From NCBI GenBank assembly GCA_036397995.1, contig DASWHX010000202.1, positions 1-34,055 on the forward strand: a DNA stretch of 34,055 bases. Direction: 5' to 3'. Below, one piece after another: positions 23,655 through 31,364 of the stretch. A model generated the notes under the pieces. That model saw only the letters and a list, made by a program, of their open reading frames with translations, was not told where the DNA came from and ran no database searches. Origin of the DNA: DASWHX01 sp036397995 (lineage in GTDB: Bacteria; Bacteroidota; Bacteroidia; Cytophagales; Cyclobacteriaceae). The first letter of the stretch is position 1, and every line of letters starts with the position of its first letter. The position numbers and the translations under genes are program-made.

Positions 23655-25326
23655 ATCTCCTCTTCCTCAGGTAAAATCTTATAATTCCGTAAGCAAATAA
23701 AAGAACAAGGGGTGTAACCAGATTCAAAGTTTGCCAAAATCCTTTTTGCTCGCCAATTTTCACTTTATCAAGCGGACGAATTTGAACTTCTTTGGCTCGC
23801 GCTGTGATCAATCCCTTGCCATCTACCAGGTAATCCACCGCATTTAGCAAGAAATCCATATTACCAAACATCTGCCTGGAATAGGGATCATACCCTAATT
23901 CCATGGGTCTGCCGGTTGACGAATTGATTTCATTCCTCGCGATATCTCCATCGGTGATTACTATTATTCCTGTATTACCACTTTCTCCTGTTATTTCCTG
24001 ATCTCTATCAATGCCTGGCGGGGGAAATCTGTTTTTGTAAAGAGAAGTAAAAGTACCCTCTAGCAAATAAGCGACTGGAATATTTTTCTCATTCATTTGG
24101 TCCGGAGTGAGTTGAATTTTCAAGTCTTCCGCGCTAACCCGGACCGGAGCTGATAATCTTCTCGTATATGCACTGGTATACAATAACGGGATTTTTGCTA
24201 CACCTGTAGCTTTTACCGTATCAATACTGCTGACAAATCTTCCGTAAATCGCGTCAAGATTTCTTGTAATTAAATGAGCGCTGAAGTTATTTAATATCGG
24301 GTTGAACGGCCAGGGCATTAATTGAATCTGGGGTTGATCTCCCATGGAGCCGATAACAATTGGCTGAGATCCTGAAATTACATCCTGGATGAGATCCTGA
24401 TTCAGGCGAACTCCATATTTGAATAATAAGTCCTGAAGTGCCAGATCATACCCAAAAGCAAATGTTCCCGTTTGAATGCTATCCATCTTAACATTGAGCA
24501 TATCCAGCAGAAACATTGCCCGGCCACCACGCATAATATATTGATCAATTTTGAACTTATCCTGATCAGAAAATGCCCTGACCGGTTTAATAATTATTAT
24601 TAAGTCGGTATTCGGGATTTCAATGGTTTCCGGTAAGTCTATGGATTGCACCCGGTATCTTTCTGACAATGTTGACCTGAAACTAATAATATTAATGCTA
24701 TCCAGTTCACCATGACCGGTAATGAAAGAAATGGCCGGCACCATATCATTAGTTATGGTTTTGATAGTTGATGCGATTTCATACTCGATACCCTCAATGC
24801 TCTGATTCAATCGTACTTCCGGAGCAGCCGACTGATTGCCTTTGAACAACTGAACTCCTTTCTCGGCCAGGCCATAAGAAACGACCGCACCGGGCAAGAT
24901 CCGTTTTTGAATCCGGTTTCCATCCTTATTCATGAAAACATCATAAGGCAATATTCCTTTTTCAGAAATACTTTGAAAAAAGTTTTGCCTTGATTGCGCA
25001 TTTCCTGCTTGTTCAGGATCAATAAACCTGAAGCTTACTTTATAATCCGAATATATTCTGAACTCTTCCAATATCTCCCGTATTGATTTTTGCATTCTTT
25101 CAAATGCCGGGGGCAATTCTCCGCCGAGGTACACTTCTACCAGAATATTATCGTCAAGAGAAGTTAGAATTTCTTTGGTTGCGGTTGAAATGGAGTATCG
25201 TTTTTCCTCGGTCAAATCAAGGCGAAAAAAATTTCGGTTTGCCATGATATTCAGAAGCAATAACATGACTGCCAAATTAAGAAACTTAAGAATATCGCCA
25301 ACCTTTCTGCTATTCATGATCCCCAT
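23638..25326 (-). CDS. gldG: Gliding motility ABC transporter auxiliary protein GldG
   Basis: GldG is the large extracytoplasmic subunit of the GldA-GldF-GldG ABC transporter, required for gliding in Flavobacterium johnsoniae. The 562 residues have an N-terminal membrane helix (about 13-29), NFFRLDLTEEKRYSIS near 27-42 (the family signature LDLTxxKRYSLS), a periplasmic body containing FITGHGELD, and a C-terminal helix (about 535-550) followed by a basic tail RFYLRKRRY. The ATG at 25326 overlaps gldF by 13 bases; a second ATG at 25317 would form the common 4-base ATGA overlap and gives MNSRKVGDILKF, so it may be the true start. The substrate moved by this transporter is not known. Confidence 0.93.
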   Translation of the reverse strand: MGIMNSRKVGDILKFLNLAVMLLLLNIMANRNFFRLDLTEEKRYSISTATKEILTSLDDNILVEVYLGGELPPAFERMQKSIREILEEFRIYSDYKVSFRFIDPEQAGNAQSRQNFFQSISEKGILPYDVFMNKDGNRIQKRILPGAVVSYGLAEKGVQLFKGNQSAAPEVRLNQSIEGIEYEIASTIKTITNDMVPAISFITGHGELDSINIISFRSTLSERYRVQSIDLPETIEIPNTDLIIIIKPVRAFSDQDKFKIDQYIMRGGRAMFLLDMLNVKMDSIQTGTFAFGYDLALQDLLFKYGVRLNQDLIQDVISGSQPIVIGSMGDQPQIQLMPWPFNPILNNFSAHLITRNLDAIYGRFVSSIDTVKATGVAKIPLLYTSAYTRRLSAPVRVSAEDLKIQLTPDQMNEKNIPVAYLLEGTFTSLYKNRFPPPGIDRDQEITGESGNTGIIVITDGDIARNEINSSTGRPMELGYDPYSRQMFGNMDFLLNAVDYLVDGKGLITARAKEVQIRPLDKVKIGEQKGFWQTLNLVTPLVLLFAYGIIRFYLRKRRYANFK

Positions 25327-26048
25327 TGTTTACTCTTTAAGACCAGGTTAGTTGATCCAATCATTATTATGATTATGGTGAGAAAATAAACCGCGTCCCT
25401 TGAATCAATAAGTCCCTTGCTCATTGAAGAGTAATGATAACTGATTCCAAGTTGTTCAATAAGTAAAGAATTACCTTCCACGCCAGGCATTATTGATATC
25501 GATGAAAAGCCCTGGTACATCACGAAACAAAAAAATACTCCCAGGATGAAAGCGACAATTTGGTTCCTGGTAATTGAGGAAGCGAAAATTCCAAATGACA
25601 CGAACACTCCACCAAGGAGAATGAGTCCCAGGTATGAGCCCATAACCTCTGCTGAATCAATATTTCCGGCAGGATTTCCGAGGGAATGCATGGAGTAGTA
25701 ATACACTCCGGTTGGAAGCAAAGCAACGATTACAAGAGTCAATCCGGATAAGAATTTCCCAATAATTATACTCATTCCGGAAACCGGCTTTGTAAGAATT
25801 AATTCAAGAGTTCCGGATTTTTTTTCCTCCGCGAACATCCGCATCGTAATAGCGGGCACAAGAAAAATAAAAATATAAGGTGAAAATGAAAATAAAGTTT
25901 CAAGATCAGCATAGCCATAATCCAGAACGCTGGTTTCGGGAAAGATCCAGACAAGCAATCCCAACCCGGTAAGAAAAACAGATATTACAATATATCCAAT
26001 AAGTGAATTGAGAAAGCTATTTATTTCCTTACTATAAATATGAAGCAT
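25314..26048 (-). CDS. gldF: Gliding motility ABC transporter permease GldF
   Basis: This 244-residue ABC-2-type permease has six predicted helices. It opens with the family-typical YSKEINSFLNSLIGYIVI (split at 5-22) and contains PAITMRMFAEEKKSGTLELILT near 60-82, the cytoplasmic coupling region of this class (the E-E-K-x-x-G-T-x-E motif). It pairs with the ATPase GldA (2-base gap) and GldG (13-base overlap). In F. johnsoniae all three are needed for gliding, though some gliding Bacteroidota lack them, so the genes show potential for gliding rather than proof. Confidence 0.93.
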   Translation of the reverse strand: MLHIYSKEINSFLNSLIGYIVISVFLTGLGLLVWIFPETSVLDYGYADLETLFSFSPYIFIFLVPAITMRMFAEEKKSGTLELILTKPVSGMSIIIGKFLSGLTLVIVALLPTGVYYYSMHSLGNPAGNIDSAEVMGSYLGLILLGGVFVSFGIFASSITRNQIVAFILGVFFCFVMYQGFSSISIMPGVEGNSLLIEQLGISYHYSSMSKGLIDSRDAVYFLTIIIIMIGSTNLVLKSKQWGS

Positions 26049-26050
26049 AA

Positions 26051-26968
26051 TTATTCCTGCCGCGTTAGTTCCTGAAAAATAGATTCAATGCTGCTTTCAA
26101 ATAATTTTAGCCCCACTACATCGCTTCCCAATTCCATTACTTTCCTGGAAATCAATGGCCGGAGATCTTTTTCAAAAGATGCAGTGATTTCATAATGTCC
26201 ATTACCTTTGCTGATTACGTTATTCACTCCTTCTATTTCGGCGAGCCTGGCCATATCAATTTCAGGAATAACTTCCAACTCAATCCTTGTTTCTTTCCCC
26301 TTCATTCGGGTAAGAACGTCAATGGTATCATTAGCAACAATCTTTCCTTTATTGATGATCACTACATTACTGCACAACGCTTGAACTTCCTGCATGATAT
26401 GTGTTGAAAACAGCACAGTTTTTCTGGAGCTAACCTCTTTTATGAGTTTACGTATTTCCAGAATCTGGTTGGGATCCAAACCTGTAGTAGGTTCATCCAG
26501 AATCAGAACCTCGGGATCGTGAAATAATGCCTGGGCCAGTCCGACCCGCTGACGGTAACCTCTTGAAAGTGAATCCAGGAGCTTATTTTCTTCCTCTGCT
26601 AAACCGCAAAGAATAATAATTTCTTCCACTCTTTTTATTAATTCATTCCCTCTGAAGCCGTGGATTTTCCCGACAAATTGCAAAAATTCATGTACATACA
26701 TATCCAGGTAAAGCGGGTTGTGCTCGGGAAGGTATCCAATAATTTTCCTGACTTCCGCTCCACTTTCCTGCACGTCCAGGTTACATACTGAAATATTCCC
26801 GGAGGTTGGCGGAAGATAGCCGGTAATCATTTTTAAGGTGGTAGATTTTCCGGCACCGTTTGGCCCAAGAAAACCCATAATTTCTCCCTGATTTACTTCA
26901 AAGGAAATGCCATCAACTGCTTTTTGCTTACCGTAAATTTTTGTTAACCCTTCAATTCTTATTGACAT
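26051..26968 (-). CDS. gldA: Gliding motility ABC transporter ATP-binding protein GldA
   Basis: This 305-residue ATPase powers the GldFG transporter. It has Walker A GPNGAGKST (35-43), the signature LSRGYRQR (134-141; Arg replaces the usual Gln-type LSGGQ), Walker B VLILDEPT (154-161) with catalytic E159, the D-loop GLDP, and the switch H190 in LFSTH. A C-terminal domain (about 225-305, RIELEVIPEIDMARLAEIEGV) is typical of GldA. It is the first gene of gldA-gldF-gldG-DUF4340, preceded by an exact promoter box at 26991-26998. Having the ATPase contiguous with gldFG fits other Cytophagales-type loci; in F. johnsoniae gldA lies apart. Confidence 0.93.
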   Translation of the reverse strand: MSIRIEGLTKIYGKQKAVDGISFEVNQGEIMGFLGPNGAGKSTTLKMITGYLPPTSGNISVCNLDVQESGAEVRKIIGYLPEHNPLYLDMYVHEFLQFVGKIHGFRGNELIKRVEEIIILCGLAEEENKLLDSLSRGYRQRVGLAQALFHDPEVLILDEPTTGLDPNQILEIRKLIKEVSSRKTVLFSTHIMQEVQALCSNVVIINKGKIVANDTIDVLTRMKGKETRIELEVIPEIDMARLAEIEGVNNVISKGNGHYEITASFEKDLRPLISRKVMELGSDVVGLKLFESSIESIFQELTRQE

Positions 26969-26990
26969 GAATCTGCATTTGCAAGGCTTT

Positions 26991-26998
26991 CAAATATA
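26991..26998 (-). promoter_or_regulatory. Promoter -7 box for the gldA operon
   Basis: The - strand reads TATATTTG, an exact TAnnTTTG box, ending 22 bases before the gldA ATG. It sits in the 46-base gap after the SDR gene, so gldAFG can be transcribed independently of the upstream operon. No clear TTG lies at the -33 position. Confidence 0.5.
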
Positions 26999-27014
26999 CG
27001 TTGTTTTTCACGTT

Positions 27015-27713
27015 TTATTGTTTTCCTTTTGGTCTGAGCGGCCTCACTTCTATGTCAACCGGGTGATAGTTTCCTGAAGTTTCCAAACATTGGATTATTG
27101 TGCCGGCTATATCTTCCGGCATCATCATATTATCAGAAATTTTTACCGAGCTTATTTCATCAAAAAAGTTTGTTTTGGTTGAACCTGGATAGATGCAGGT
27201 AACTTTTATTCCGTAATTTCTTAATTCCTTGAACATCGATTGCGACAAGCCGCGAACAGCATGTTTGGTTGCACAATAGGCAGACATATTCACAATTCCA
27301 TTGGTGCCGGCAATTGAACTGATATTAATAATATGACCTTCCTCCTTCTTTTTCATTCCAGGGATAACCAGTCTGGAACAATAAAATATTCCATCCACAT
27401 TGGTTGAAAACATTTTTTGCCACAGATCAAGGGGAGTTTCTTCAAAAGGATATTCGTAGCCAAGCCCGGCATTGTTAATTAGTATATCTACCTCTACCCC
27501 AAAACCTTTTATGGTTGCTGCGTAACCATTTTCAACTGACTTAAGATTGGAGACATCAACAGCAAAGAATTGAAAGTTTTTGTGCTCCAACCCGGGAGCC
27601 GTGCGAGACCACCCTGCCACTCTCACACCTTTGCTTATTAAAAGCTTGCAGGTTTCCAACCCGATTCCCTTCGATGCACCGGTAACAATGGCTATTTTAT
27701 TTTCAATTTTCAT
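27015..27713 (-). CDS. Short-chain dehydrogenase/reductase (SDR)
   Basis: This 232-residue classical SDR is an NAD(P)-dependent oxidoreductase of unknown substrate. TGASKGIG at 11-18 is the cofactor loop, INNAG near 79-83 the central strand motif, and the catalytic triad is S133, Y146 and K150 (YCATK). The segment IYPGSTKTNF near 175-184 is the loop behind the active site that often defines substrate. In the second strand, GWSR carries Arg, favouring NADP(H). It follows the PAP2 gene by one base and is last in the operon with purine nucleoside phosphorylase, the barrel protein and PAP2. No pathway link with these is evident. Confidence 0.93.
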   Translation of the reverse strand: MKIENKIAIVTGASKGIGLETCKLLISKGVRVAGWSRTAPGLEHKNFQFFAVDVSNLKSVENGYAATIKGFGVEVDILINNAGLGYEYPFEETPLDLWQKMFSTNVDGIFYCSRLVIPGMKKKEEGHIINISSIAGTNGIVNMSAYCATKHAVRGLSQSMFKELRNYGIKVTCIYPGSTKTNFFDEISSVKISDNMMMPEDIAGTIIQCLETSGNYHPVDIEVRPLRPKGKQ

Positions 27714-27714
27714 T

Positions 27715-28518
27715 TCATCTGAATCGATATACCAAACTCAACCCCTTGAATTCGTTTCCATAAAATGGGCTTAAGGATAAGTTAAGATTCTTTTCAACAT
27801 TCCGGTCATGAATTCTGGAAATGTACCGGCCGGTAAAGTATCCTAATGCAAATCCAAATACCACATCAGTTGGCCAATGACGTAAGTCATTTATCCTTGA
27901 CAAAGAAGTAAGGGTTGCAAGACTATATGCAACCGGGGCAACCCACATCTTATCTTTGTACTCATAGGCAAATACGGCAGCCACAGACCAGACCGCTGAA
28001 GTATGGCCGGAAGGAAATGCCCGATGACCCCGGAATGGGCGGTCGCGGTTTACTGCAAATTTTATGGCCTGGGTGAAAAAACCGGAGATAGCAAAACTTT
28101 GCAAGGCAACCAATGATGATTTTTTTAACCGGTAATCTTTGGTTAAAACGCCAATGCCATAAGTACCGAAGAGCACAGAAAAGGGCATTAATACGCTACT
28201 ATTTCCAAAAGGTTCGAAAATATCCGATACCGTGTTGGATTCGTTTGATCGTATTTCGCTCACCCAATCCACAATATCTTCATCAAAAATATATAAAACA
28301 AAAGTTGCCGCGCCCGTCATTCCAAAATTCCTCCAATCTTTTTCTTCCCAGTTCGCCGGTGACTTAATCATTGCCCAGGTATTGGTAAAATACCCACGTA
28401 TATACTTGCCGTTGAGTTTCACACTGTCGGGCAACTCTTTATTCTGACTACAAACCAGACCGGAAGTAGTCAGCAAAAAAAAGGAAATCAGAAAAATTAT
28501 ATATATAACCCTATTCAC
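27715..28518 (-). CDS. PAP2 superfamily phosphatase, periplasmic or membrane-bound
   Basis: This 267-residue phosphatase of the PAP2 (acid phosphatase/vanadium haloperoxidase) fold has all three signature motifs: K153-x6-R160-P161, P169-SGHT173 with catalytic H172, and S207-R208-x5-H214-x3-D218. Family enzymes dephosphorylate phosphatidic acid, undecaprenyl pyrophosphate or lipid A; the substrate here cannot be told. A signal peptide or first helix spans about 4-22, and further hydrophobic helices flank the motifs. The C-terminal LSLVYRFR resembles a beta-strand. The start is GTG at 28518, which overlaps the upstream barrel gene by 8 bases and keeps the whole signal segment. This linkage suggests an envelope role. 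Confidence 0.92.
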   Translation of the reverse strand: MNRVIYIIFLISFFLLTTSGLVCSQNKELPDSVKLNGKYIRGYFTNTWAMIKSPANWEEKDWRNFGMTGAATFVLYIFDEDIVDWVSEIRSNESNTVSDIFEPFGNSSVLMPFSVLFGTYGIGVLTKDYRLKKSSLVALQSFAISGFFTQAIKFAVNRDRPFRGHRAFPSGHTSAVWSVAAVFAYEYKDKMWVAPVAYSLATLTSLSRINDLRHWPTDVVFGFALGYFTGRYISRIHDRNVEKNLNLSLSPFYGNEFKGLSLVYRFR

Positions 28519-29491
28519 TATTCTTCTTTTTTCTGAAAAGATTTTCTGTATGATAAATTATTGAAAGTTTTAGAGAAGTGTAATCAAAGTCGTTGAATCC
28601 AAGTTGGTACTGGGCAAGATAATTAAATGTCTTTGCTTTTCGCGTGTATTCCAAACGATAAACAAGTGGTTTATCGCCATTATCTTTCCATCCCGCGTAA
28701 CCGGAAAGAGAAGTTGAGAATGAATTTTTATTTAGAATCAGATCCAATCCCAGGCCATACATGGGTGCGTCATTCTGAGGATGCTTTCTGTCATAAGTTT
28801 GCCAGGCGTAGAAACCGAGGTTGGCGTAAGGTCGCAGCCATTTGTTTTCTTCACCCAATTGAAAATCTTTCCCGGCGCTTACATCAATGAAGTATCCGGG
28901 GGAATCAGTAAACCTGGCACCACCGGTTTCCGATCCGCTTGCAGTTTTGGTTACGGCCCGCAGCAACAAATCCGGGCCTCTTGGCCGGTCTTTCAAAATT
29001 TGAATTTCCATGCCAAAATATACATCGCCCTTCGCGAAACCTTCCGGTTCAAAATATTCTCCTGAAAGCATTCTTTCGTCCCTTGTTTGATCGGAGACAT
29101 CGAAATGTTCCTGGGGAATTGCATAAATGACCAGTGATGCAATGTCTTTAGCAAGATTAACATTCAGATACGTCCAGAGGTTTTGGGTATTATCACCCGC
29201 TCCAAAATGAGCCTGCGCTCCCAATTCCAGGCTAAGTTCATTATCAACTCTTCCTTTTGCTACGGAAGGCACAGGCAAAGCGTTTGGTCCCATTCCGCCC
29301 GGTGAAATCGAAATATAGTCAACCCAGTTATCGGTAGGACATCCAATGGCTTGACCGGTGTTAGTGCACCACCAATCCCAGTTCACCTGACCTTGTGCAA
29401 AACTCTGACCTGACCCTACGATTATAGGAAGCACAATAAAAATTCCTGCCACAATTTTTATATAAATTCCCACCGTCTTTTTCCCTTTCAT
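28511..29491 (-). CDS. Predicted outer-membrane beta-barrel protein, family not recognised
   Basis: I do not recognise the family of this 326-residue protein. A long signal peptide ends around SFA-QGQ (residue 32). The mature part starts with a Trp- and Cys-rich segment (C42 and C51, with WDWWC), then alternating polar and hydrophobic strands such as NELSLELGAQAHFG, NLWTYLNVNLAKDI, FIDVSAGKDFQL and DLILNKNSFSTSLSGYAGWK, ending in LKLSIIYHTENL. That pattern fits an outer-membrane barrel of about 10-14 strands. A charged tail (FRKKKNSE) instead of a terminal aromatic residue is atypical. It is between purine nucleoside phosphorylase (1-base gap) and PAP2 (8-base overlap), so it is part of that operon. 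Confidence 0.6.
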   Translation of the reverse strand: MKGKKTVGIYIKIVAGIFIVLPIIVGSGQSFAQGQVNWDWWCTNTGQAIGCPTDNWVDYISISPGGMGPNALPVPSVAKGRVDNELSLELGAQAHFGAGDNTQNLWTYLNVNLAKDIASLVIYAIPQEHFDVSDQTRDERMLSGEYFEPEGFAKGDVYFGMEIQILKDRPRGPDLLLRAVTKTASGSETGGARFTDSPGYFIDVSAGKDFQLGEENKWLRPYANLGFYAWQTYDRKHPQNDAPMYGLGLDLILNKNSFSTSLSGYAGWKDNGDKPLVYRLEYTRKAKTFNYLAQYQLGFNDFDYTSLKLSIIYHTENLFRKKKNSE

Positions 29492-29492
29492 A

Positions 29493-30314
29493 TTACGCCT
29501 GGATTCCCTGGATTAATTCTTTCATAATTTTAGTCATTCCCGGTTCCGCGGTTTTAGCGGCGGCAATCACTTCTTCTACCGTAACTTTTTTTATTTTTCC
29601 TTCGATTCCCAAATCAGTAATCACTGAAATGGCAAAACAATCAATACCCATTTGGCGGGCGACTATATTTTCCGGAATTGTAGACATGCCGACCGCATCC
29701 GCCCCTAGTCTTCTGATGTATTCATACTCAGCAGGAGTTTCCAGCGCGGGCCCGGCCACTCCGGCGTATACGCCCACATGAGCCCGGATAGCCAGGCGTT
29801 TGGCAATGTCCACCGCTTTTGCAATCAGGTCCCGGTTATAAGGTTCGCTCATATCAGGAAACCGCGGCCCAAACTCCTCGTTATGTTCCCCCCGCAGGGG
29901 ACTATCCGGAAACAGGTTAATGTGATCTTTCATTATCAATAAATCACTTATTTCCTGCGCGCTATTAAGACCCCCGGACGCATTAGAAATAAATAAATGC
30001 GTTATACCCAACAGTTTCATAATTCGTACCGGGAAAGTAACCTGTTCCATATTGTACCCTTCGTAATAATGGAACCGGCCATTCATGGCTACTACCTGCT
30101 TATTTCCCAACGTTCCAAAAAGTAATCTACCTTCATGAAATTCTACTGTGGAAACCTGGAAGTGCGGGATATCGCTATAAGAAATTTCAGATTTTATATC
30201 AATTTCTTTCGCCAGGTCCCCAAGGCCTGTGCCCAGGATGATCCCGATTTCAGGAGAGTCGCTAATCCTTTTTTTTATGAAATCGAGGGCTTCAAAATAC
30301 TTCGATGGAATCAT
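29493..30314 (-). CDS. Purine nucleoside phosphorylase, trimeric (PNP-I) type
   Basis: This enzyme splits purine nucleosides with phosphate to base and (deoxy)ribose 1-phosphate in salvage. With the ATG at 30314 it has 273 residues; a TTG four codons upstream is an alternative start. Phosphate-site and substrate motifs of the trimeric family are present: GTGLGDLA (28-35), GRFHYYEGY (79-87), SNASGGLN (110-117), and the purine-site residues E192 (LETPAEYE) and M210 (VGMST). At the position of human N243, which sets 6-oxopurine preference, this protein has D234 (VITDLG). It heads the operon with the barrel, PAP2 and SDR genes; the gap to the barrel gene is one base. Confidence 0.95.
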   Translation of the reverse strand: MIPSKYFEALDFIKKRISDSPEIGIILGTGLGDLAKEIDIKSEISYSDIPHFQVSTVEFHEGRLLFGTLGNKQVVAMNGRFHYYEGYNMEQVTFPVRIMKLLGITHLFISNASGGLNSAQEISDLLIMKDHINLFPDSPLRGEHNEEFGPRFPDMSEPYNRDLIAKAVDIAKRLAIRAHVGVYAGVAGPALETPAEYEYIRRLGADAVGMSTIPENIVARQMGIDCFAISVITDLGIEGKIKKVTVEEVIAAAKTAEPGMTKIMKELIQGIQA

Positions 30315-30449
30315 TCCGGAATTCAATGGGGCTGGTTATTAAATTTTGACTCGAAAATAATGGAGGCAGTGAACAATTAGACCAAATTACGCCAAAAAAA
30401 CCTGTTTTGGATTGAAGAGATTTCTTTAAAAGGATAGAAAGGGAAGTAA

Positions 30450-30917
30450 TTAGCGAAGTCCCCCTCCCTTGAGATGACTTTTCATCATCCACTGGAGTAA
30501 AATAAAAGTGAGCACCAGGCCTGAAACGATTCCCTCGAAAGCAATCACGAATGCAAGCATGTACGGGTTCAGGAATCTGCCAAACTCATCCCGGTTCCGG
30601 ATGTATTCCATCAGCGCGGGATCAAGTTGGAGGTAGATAAAAATAAATAATGCAAACGGCAGGACGGCAACCGAGGAGGTTAAGCAGCCAATTCCCCAAC
30701 CCTGCAGGTATCCCATTGGTTGCTCATTATTTTTTTGGAAGGCTTTTAAGGCTTTGTAAATACCTATTACCAGTACCAGGAAATTCAAGGTCCGTAGTTC
30801 TACGATATGTACCAGGCCCACGAATTTCATGATTAAAAAATATGCCAGCAAACCTACAGTGGTAAGTAATCCAAACCGGACAGAAATACTCTCAATTGAA
30901 TATTTGGTGTCTTGCAT
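30450..30917 (-). CDS. DUF4199 family membrane protein
   Basis: This 155-residue integral membrane protein has four predicted helices (about 13-31, 39-57, 73-95 and 117-143), of the DUF4199 family, which is widespread in Bacteroidota with no known role. Family traits visible are IGIYKALKAFQKNNEQPMGYLQGWGIGCLTSS (spanning about 51-82, with the YLQG..G.G motif) and a long loop before the last helix containing FLNPYMLAF. It is transcribed alone, 122 bases upstream of the PNP operon on the same strand. Upstream of it begins the accessory region with repeats. Confidence 0.85.
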   Translation of the reverse strand: MQDTKYSIESISVRFGLLTTVGLLAYFLIMKFVGLVHIVELRTLNFLVLVIGIYKALKAFQKNNEQPMGYLQGWGIGCLTSSVAVLPFALFIFIYLQLDPALMEYIRNRDEFGRFLNPYMLAFVIAFEGIVSGLVLTFILLQWMMKSHLKGGGLR

Positions 30918-31040
30918 AATGAAAAATGAGGAAGGTTTCTAAATGTAAGAATCTTTGTACTCAAATAACAGATTTTTATGAGAAATTAAATCCAAAGAAA
31001 ATCCTGCCAGTATGATAATCAAACCCGCTCTAATTCAGTG

Positions 31041-31149
31041 CCTTTTAGGTGTGCCACACTTTGCTGACATTGAAAATCAATAAATTTTCACCTAATAAAA
31101 AGTGGAAGTGTGGCACACCTTGATGCACATATTCGAGGGCATGTAACAG
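31041..31149. repeat. Hairpin-forming repeat, copy 1 (REP/BIME-like)
   Basis: This is the first of two tandem units with a period of 113 bases. It begins CCTTTTAGGTGTGCCACACTT and ends GGGCATGTAACAG. A perfect 15-bp inverted repeat, AGGTGTGCCACACTT (31047-31061) against AAGTGTGGCACACCT (31106-31120), encloses 44 bases. Inside lies a second inverted pair TGAAAAT/ATTTTCA around CAATAA. On single-stranded DNA or RNA this folds into a nested hairpin. The form and the nearby transposase fossil (32151-32370) fit a REP-type element mobilised by a RAYT enzyme. No terminal ORF is present. Confidence 0.8.
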
Positions 31150-31153
31150 AGGG

Positions 31154-31264
31154 CCTTTTAGGTGTGCCACACTTTGCCGAGATTGAAAATCAATCAATTT
31201 TCACCTAAAATAAAAAGTGGAAGTGTTGCACACCTTGATGTACGTACCCGAGGGCATGTAACAG
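31154..31264. repeat. Hairpin-forming repeat, copy 2 (REP/BIME-like)
   Basis: This second unit differs from copy 1 by about 8 substitutions and a 2-base insertion over roughly 110 bases. Its arms are AGGTGTGCCACACTT (31160-31174) and AAGTGTTGCACACCT (31221-31235), so one arm has a single mismatch and the hairpin is slightly decayed. In this copy TTTTAGGTG and CACCTAAAA also pair, allowing an alternative fold. The two copies are in the same orientation. Confidence 0.8.
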
Positions 31265-31312
31265 CAATAACAATGGCTATGAAAATGTAAATGTCGATTT
31301 TAGAGTGGTTCT

Positions 31313-31364
31313 AAAAAGGGCAAGTTGCTGCTAAGGGTTTGCGGGTAAGCAAAGTTGCCTTTTT
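31313..31364 (-). terminator. Inverted repeat, possible terminator after the PIN/RHH genes
   Basis: AAAAAGGGCAA (31313-31323) pairs with TTGCCTTTTT (31355-31364) with one bulged G. A smaller perfect stem TTTGC-GGGTAA-GCAAA (31338-31353) sits inside the loop. Read on the - strand it lies about 53 bases after the PIN stop codon and ends in a run of T, as a terminator would. Runs of A and T on both sides allow two-way action. It may instead be the end of a mobile cassette. Confidence 0.45.

Noticed and set aside
22707..26968. The ABC genes considered as an antibiotic or Na+ exporter instead of Gld
   Set aside because: The GldG-type subunit with LDLTEEKRYSIS and two terminal membrane helices is specific to the Gld-type transporter. 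Simple ABC-2 exporters lack it.
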